Positions 59,262 through 64,000 of a stretch of 64,000 bases of DNA are shown piece by piece; position 1 is the first letter of the stretch, and every line of letters starts with the position of its first letter. The notes beneath the pieces are model-generated. The model had not been told where the DNA came from and ran no database searches. It was given only the letters and a program-made list of their open reading frames with translations. A program made the translations under genes and the position numbers. The stretch is from Sarcocystis neurona (lineage: Eukaryota; Apicomplexa; Conoidasida; Eucoccidiorida; Sarcocystidae): NCBI GenBank assembly GCA_000727475.1, contig KL647302.1, positions 2,524,345 through 2,588,344 on the forward strand, in the 5' to 3' direction.

Positions 59262-62200
59262 GTTTCGTGTGTGTCCTTTGCACACATACACCTAGATATA
59301 CATACGTACTTCGACTACAGTTTGAAGATACCCAAGTTTGTGCTTCGTCTTCCTCTACAAAACAATAAACTCTCAACAGTCTTGGACCGACAAAGGAATG
59401 TCAGACGACATTCGTGAAGATAACGTAAGGCAATCGCTGCTTTGCGTTTCGGGGACACGTAGGCCGAAACATGCATTACAGTAGCTGTGTCCATGGAGAA
59501 CGTAACAGAGGCAGGGCTCCGCCTGCTACTTGTGTTCTGCCGTGTAGTGCACTCATAGCGCACGGGCACACCAAACTCCAATATATGACGTGTCCAGATA
59601 ACATTTCTGGACGCGGTGCAAGTGAAGAGGGAATTCCACTAAAAGCGGCTTGATTTCATACCCTCACGTGCAGTCCCTCGAATGATGTGTAGCACAAGAC
59701 TTCATGTGATACACGTAAGTATACAGTTCGCGTATCACGTTGTTCGTGGAGTAAGACCGTTAGTCGTCTAACAACAGTGTGAATGAGAAAATCGGTATGC
59801 CGTCGAGTAGAAACGACGGTATGTTTTCCTCTGTCGGAGGTGGTAGTGAGTACGCGGATACACCGCCACGATTGCAGCTAGTCGTCCCGTTTCGTGCGAG
59901 TATTGTCAACACGGTTCACAAACGCAGCGTGGGTATGTCTAACAGAAGCTGCTTGTGTGTATCTTTCTTGTTGGCCTCCGTCGGCATAATGTATGCAAAT
60001 GCTCGGAAGTACGGCTTCTCCGCGCAACTTCGCTCGTGCCTGTCTCCGAGTGTCTCTGTGCAGTGCGGAACTCCCCATAGTGAGGTGGCGCGCTACCGTC
60101 GTTATGTACACGTCGACATACGTACGACTGACATAACCTGCCGTACGACTGAAGAGAACCAAAGAGAACTGCTATAGTGAACACAACGTGTCCGTATGTC
60201 ATGCGAATGCCGTTGCTCTGCGTCTTAAGGCGGGACGCAGTAGCAGTAACGTTGCAGTTCCGCGGGCACGTCCTGCGGAATGCTGTGACCGCTTCCTCGG
60301 ACGACCTGCCCCCGTATACGTTCTGTCTCGGTGATCCAACGTACCCGTTTTGTCTCCGCACCCTACCAGCCCGCAGGCTACGGCAAGCCAACGAGGACGT
60401 GCGCCACCACCGATACTGTCGTCACTTGATACACGTCGAGGTACAGCTTTAATCTCAGCAGTCAACTAAGACGTTCCACTCTTCAAAATGACAGCACACG
60501 ATGCAGCTTCATTAGAGCCGTGCTTTCATTCGGTGACGTACGGGTGGGTGCATGTGGAGACTTTCGCGTCTTTCTGTTGCAGGTCCGACGCAGGATACTG
60601 TGGAACTGCTCCGTTGCTGTGCAACAACTGGTCGACAAGCTCTGCCACAGGCGACGATGCACGCTCATCCTCATCCCTGAAGTCTGCCCTACAGAATAAA
60701 ATTCAGCGTGGTCCACCAGTGACGGCACTGTCGGGGCACCGGTGGTAGAAACGTAGCATCCACCATACCGGCAGCAACCATCTCCGGTACTCCTGTAGAC
60801 CAACACTACCTGCGTCTCAGCAGTCCTTTCCCACAACTGCCGACCTCTAAGGTGGCATTACAGCAGTGATGAAAGACTGTCCACACGGAATTGTTAGCCC
60901 CTAGAGGCCCCAGAAATTGCCGACGACCCTTTCGGGTCGACGAACGGGAATTGGAGTAGTTTTCAACTAGCAATCATCGCGCATCCGCTAGGCGTCACTT
61001 GCAGCGACATTGCCCCTACCGCAAGGATGCGTAGCTGTAGGGGCCGAAGGATCCCACACCGCCCAACCGGAAACAGGGTATAAGTGCGAAGCCGTTTTGT
61101 CTCCAGCAGCTCTTACGCGCCAACAGCGCTTCCATTCGCTCACCGCCCTGCACGCCGCGTACGCAGTCTGCCCTTCTTCTTCTGGATGGGTATATACGTG
61201 CGCACACGCACAGCATATCCTACGCAAGCCTACTTCCACAGTTGTACAGTTACTTGCGTTCGGCACTATCACGCAAACTCCTGTATGCGTCTCTGTACGC
61301 TAGTTCATTACGCTCATCCGGCATCTCTGTTCAGTTTTTGTTCGTTAGTTCGTCAGTTCCCGTGGGGGGGACCTGTTTTCCGGTACATTGCCCTGCCCGC
61401 GCCTGCGCGTTCCGCGACAGTGCAATGTTACCGCTAGAGAGCTTCCGTACACACTCGCCTGCAAGGTCGTGATACATAGCCCAACCCCACACCGCTCACC
61501 AGCGCAGGTATCCGCCTTTACGAGAGCAGCTTAACCGTCCAAATTTTGCATGCAGGTGCTAGCAAGCCAGCTTAGGTGCTTCTCCATCGGAATTGTCTAG
61601 TAAAAAGATGCTTGTACGCATGTTCTTCTGCGCTAGCACTACCACGTGATCTGCCTGATAGACGTGTGCAGGCCTCGCCCCCTTCAAGCGAGTGACACCA
61701 ACGTTGTGTCCAGTTCACCAATACACCGAACATGGTCTCCTGCACGCACTAGAGTGCGTTGTTTTCTTTTTTACGGCTGCAGAAGAGTGCACCTCCGGGC
61801 AAGTGCATACGGTATACTGCTTCACTGCAGTCGGCACACGTTGGCGAAACATGGTCAACGCACTCAACCCGCCCCCCTGCCTGTTCCATCCTGGGCCCCT
61901 TATCGACAACCTCTTCATACACCAGCCTGCCCGTTTCAGTGGCAAGTTCGCTCTCGCCATGGAAGTCTGCGTTGTAGTGCACTATACAAGAAACCTCAAG
62001 GAGAGCACGTCGCGTGCACCACCTAAATTTTCTGGACCAAGTAGTACGGTGATGCTTCACTGTTATATTCTACTGGACAGATACGCCACTCGTTGCACCG
62101 TTAGATAGTAGAGTCGTTCTCTTCGTCTCCTCCCCGGTGTGCAGCAGGAGGAGGCAGGATGTGGGTATGTATGTATACGCACGACAGCTCCACTTATTGT

Positions 62201-62641
62201 CGTTGTCGTCCTCTCCAAGCACATACGGAAAAATAATTAGGCGTGCACACTACAGAGCCAAGCACTGAGCTCCAGGTAGGCGCTGTTTACCGTTTTGAGC
62301 ATACACTTATTTTGGTAGTTTGAATACTTGACTGTGTTTCCATGAACATATCCATTCATAGTTGGTCCCAAAGAAGCTGTTCAAAAAGCATAATTTCAGT
62401 TGCAGGAACTTCTTATCATCTTGAACTTTAGGCACAACTTCATGCGAACAGACACCCGGCCCACCCGGTAAGCTGCAGATCCAGCTGTCCCCGCTGAACG
62501 ACGGCCAACACTATCTCAGCTATCAATGCGGCGCAGTCGCAAGCAACGGCAACCCTTCCCCCCATGTTGCATATTTCAGTGCGATTCCTCCGGCAGTAGC
62601 GCTTTGTTGCCAGTAAAGTCCTCAACTCTCATTAAAGCACG
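59262..62641. other. Repeat-poor spacer between ClpS and DNAAF4
   Basis: Divergent intergenic region: both neighbours have their 5' ends facing it, so both promoters should be here. Open frames of 60-150 codons exist on both strands but overlap heavily and match nothing I know. There are no CAG runs or long microsatellites. Confidence 0.5.
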
Positions 62642-64000
62642 ATGCCGGTCCCGGCTGAGTTTGATTGGTCTGAAACGCTCGAAAGTGTAGCATTCACAAT
62701 ACGGCTTCCTTCGTCATCGACTCGAAGCTTGTCCAACCTAGGACAGCGCTGCGTGTATGGTGCTCCAGACGCTGTGGATTTCGTCGTCTCACCTTTCTAC
62801 GTGAAACTGAGCGCTCCTCCTCATTTTTTCGAAGCAGACCTTTTCGACGAAATCGAGACGAAAGCATCCACCTTCTGCCTCACATCAGCCGTTGCAGAAG
62901 GTCACTTCCAACTGAAAAAGAAGAGACCTGCTTTCTGGAGACACTTTAGTGCAACGCACAATCCACGACTAAGCACAGAGGAGATTCGCTCGAGAAGACT
63001 GAAATCTTTAGAGATATACGAAAGCGAACAGGAGGAGAAGCGGAAGAGAGAAAAAAGTATTCGCTACCAACGACAAAAGACATCACAAGAAGAACAGTGG
63101 CGCATTGACCGCGCCACAAGGGAATGGTTACAGAAGAGAAAGGAAGAAGAAAAACGGAACGCAATACAAAGCATTTTCAGTACCAACGAGCAGAAGTCGA
63201 CGACAGCGACGACTCAAGACGAATATGAGAGGGATACTGATTTTCGCGCCTCCACGCCCACAGAGGACCGCTGTCGGTCTAGTGAATGTCCTGATGAGGA
63301 GGGAGGCGCGCGTACACGTGGAATAGAGGAAGCTGAAGATCACGATGGATTTTCACAGAAGATCTCCGAAGCAAATTCCACATTTCAGAGGGCTCCTTTG
63401 AACGATCATGAATACTGCATTTCAGGTGAAGTCACTACGCGGAAAAACATCGTTGTTACAGTCAGATAGTATTTACTGGAACAGTAAGCGCAGTGGTCTT
63501 TAAAAAGACTGTACAACTTGCGTAATGCCGGAGGAGAGGTCACGCGTCATATATGTGTAGGACGTGATGGTCATAAATATTTTAAACGCTGTTAATGAAC
63601 GTCGTTCCGTGGAGCAACGTGTAGGCGTTCCACCTGCAGGTACTGCACAGCAGCGGCTTTCTGTCTCGTTCATCAGTTCCGCTTTACACACCGTTGTTCC
63701 TCATAAGTATGCAGATGCATGTCTGCATATTATAAGTCAAAGTCTCTTGTGACAACACCTTGTTGCAGAAGGAGACGAGGCACTTCAGTTGCGTTTAACA
63801 TCGACGGTGAACGAAGGCCGCGCCGGGACGTGCGACATACTCCTTGCCCCCCCCGTTGAAGGAGGGGCCCGTGCAACGTTCCCAACGAATAACGACGTAA
63901 ATGCAACGCCACAATTCATCCCACATTCAGAAGATGCCAGACATTCTGCTGCAGCACTACCACAGGGACCGACAACGAAAGATGAAACATTGCCGACAAC
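62642..64000 (+). CDS. DNAAF4: DNAAF4/DYX1C1-like dynein axonemal assembly factor, 5' part
   Basis: Exon 1 is 62642-63425 and exon 2 starts at 63769 and stays open to the window end. The join (TCA G|AA GGA) keeps phase, and the other two frames of exon 2 are closed. Residues 1 to about 100 form a CS/p23-like domain that begins with an aromatic DWSETLESVAF segment, as in DYX1C1, then VVSPFYVKLSAPPHFFEADL and a later Trp (AFWRHF). Residues 110-185 are a charged Glu/Lys/Arg coiled coil. The family's C-terminal TPR repeats should lie beyond the window. DNAAF4 is a co-chaperone for preassembly of dynein arms, needed only where axonemes are built, here the microgamete flagella. The start is the first ATG of the frame after an in-frame break, at the expected distance from the CS domain. 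No homopolymer runs are present, unlike the other genes here. Confidence 0.85.

Noticed and set aside
1..64000. CRISPR arrays, insertion sequences, bacterial-type operons
   Set aside because: The tandem repeats have no unique spacers of constant length, no transposase frame is recognisable, and the genes are intron-rich eukaryotic genes.

Overview
This window is nuclear DNA of an apicomplexan, most probably a coccidian of the Eimeria type. The genes are split into short, phase-consistent exons. Both exons and introns carry dense CAG/CTG trinucleotide runs that give Ala, Gln and Ser homopolymers. Long TA/CATA/TACA microsatellites fill introns and spacers, and one protein looks apicoplast-targeted. 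There is no operon logic, no Shine-Dalgarno signal, no CRISPR array and no recognisable transposase. The species cannot be named from the sequence.

Layout. (1) 1945-16383, plus: a complete nine-exon ERK7/MAPK15-type MAP kinase with a 358-N assembly gap in intron 6. (2) 18266-22237, minus: an eleven-exon gene for an unrecognised protein with a signal-peptide-like N-terminus, built by matching splice phases. (3) About 23590-24466, plus: the 3' exons of a small Cys-containing protein with a GPI-anchor-like tail, possibly a surface antigen. (4) 27360-37697, minus: CCR4-NOT subunit 3 (NOT3/NOT5), five exons with all joins in phase, and a huge Gln-rich exon 2. (5) About 40.5-45.4 kb: a repeat-poor stretch with no recognised gene. 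(6) 46-52 kb: microsatellite-dominated DNA with a tandem array of a GTGTACGTACAC-like palindrome. (7) 52063-59261, minus: a ClpS N-recognin adaptor with a long N-terminal exon that looks like an apicoplast bipartite leader. (8) 59.3-62.6 kb: repeat-poor, no recognised gene. (9) 62642-64000 and beyond, plus: the 5' part of DNAAF4/DYX1C1, a dynein-arm assembly factor.

The genes are independent housekeeping or cell-biology genes: signalling, mRNA deadenylation, organelle proteolysis and axoneme assembly. ERK7 and DNAAF4 both belong to the cilium/conoid-axoneme toolkit, which in these parasites serves the apical complex and the flagellated microgamete.

The most interesting signals are non-coding. 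A recurrent 14-bp palindrome (GGTGTACGTACACC and variants) occurs at least 14 times, almost always in introns or gene flanks, with two clusters. There is also a strand rule for the triplet repeats: CAG on the sense strand in exons, CTG on the sense strand in introns near acceptors. Exon borders not supported by matching phases are stated as uncertain.
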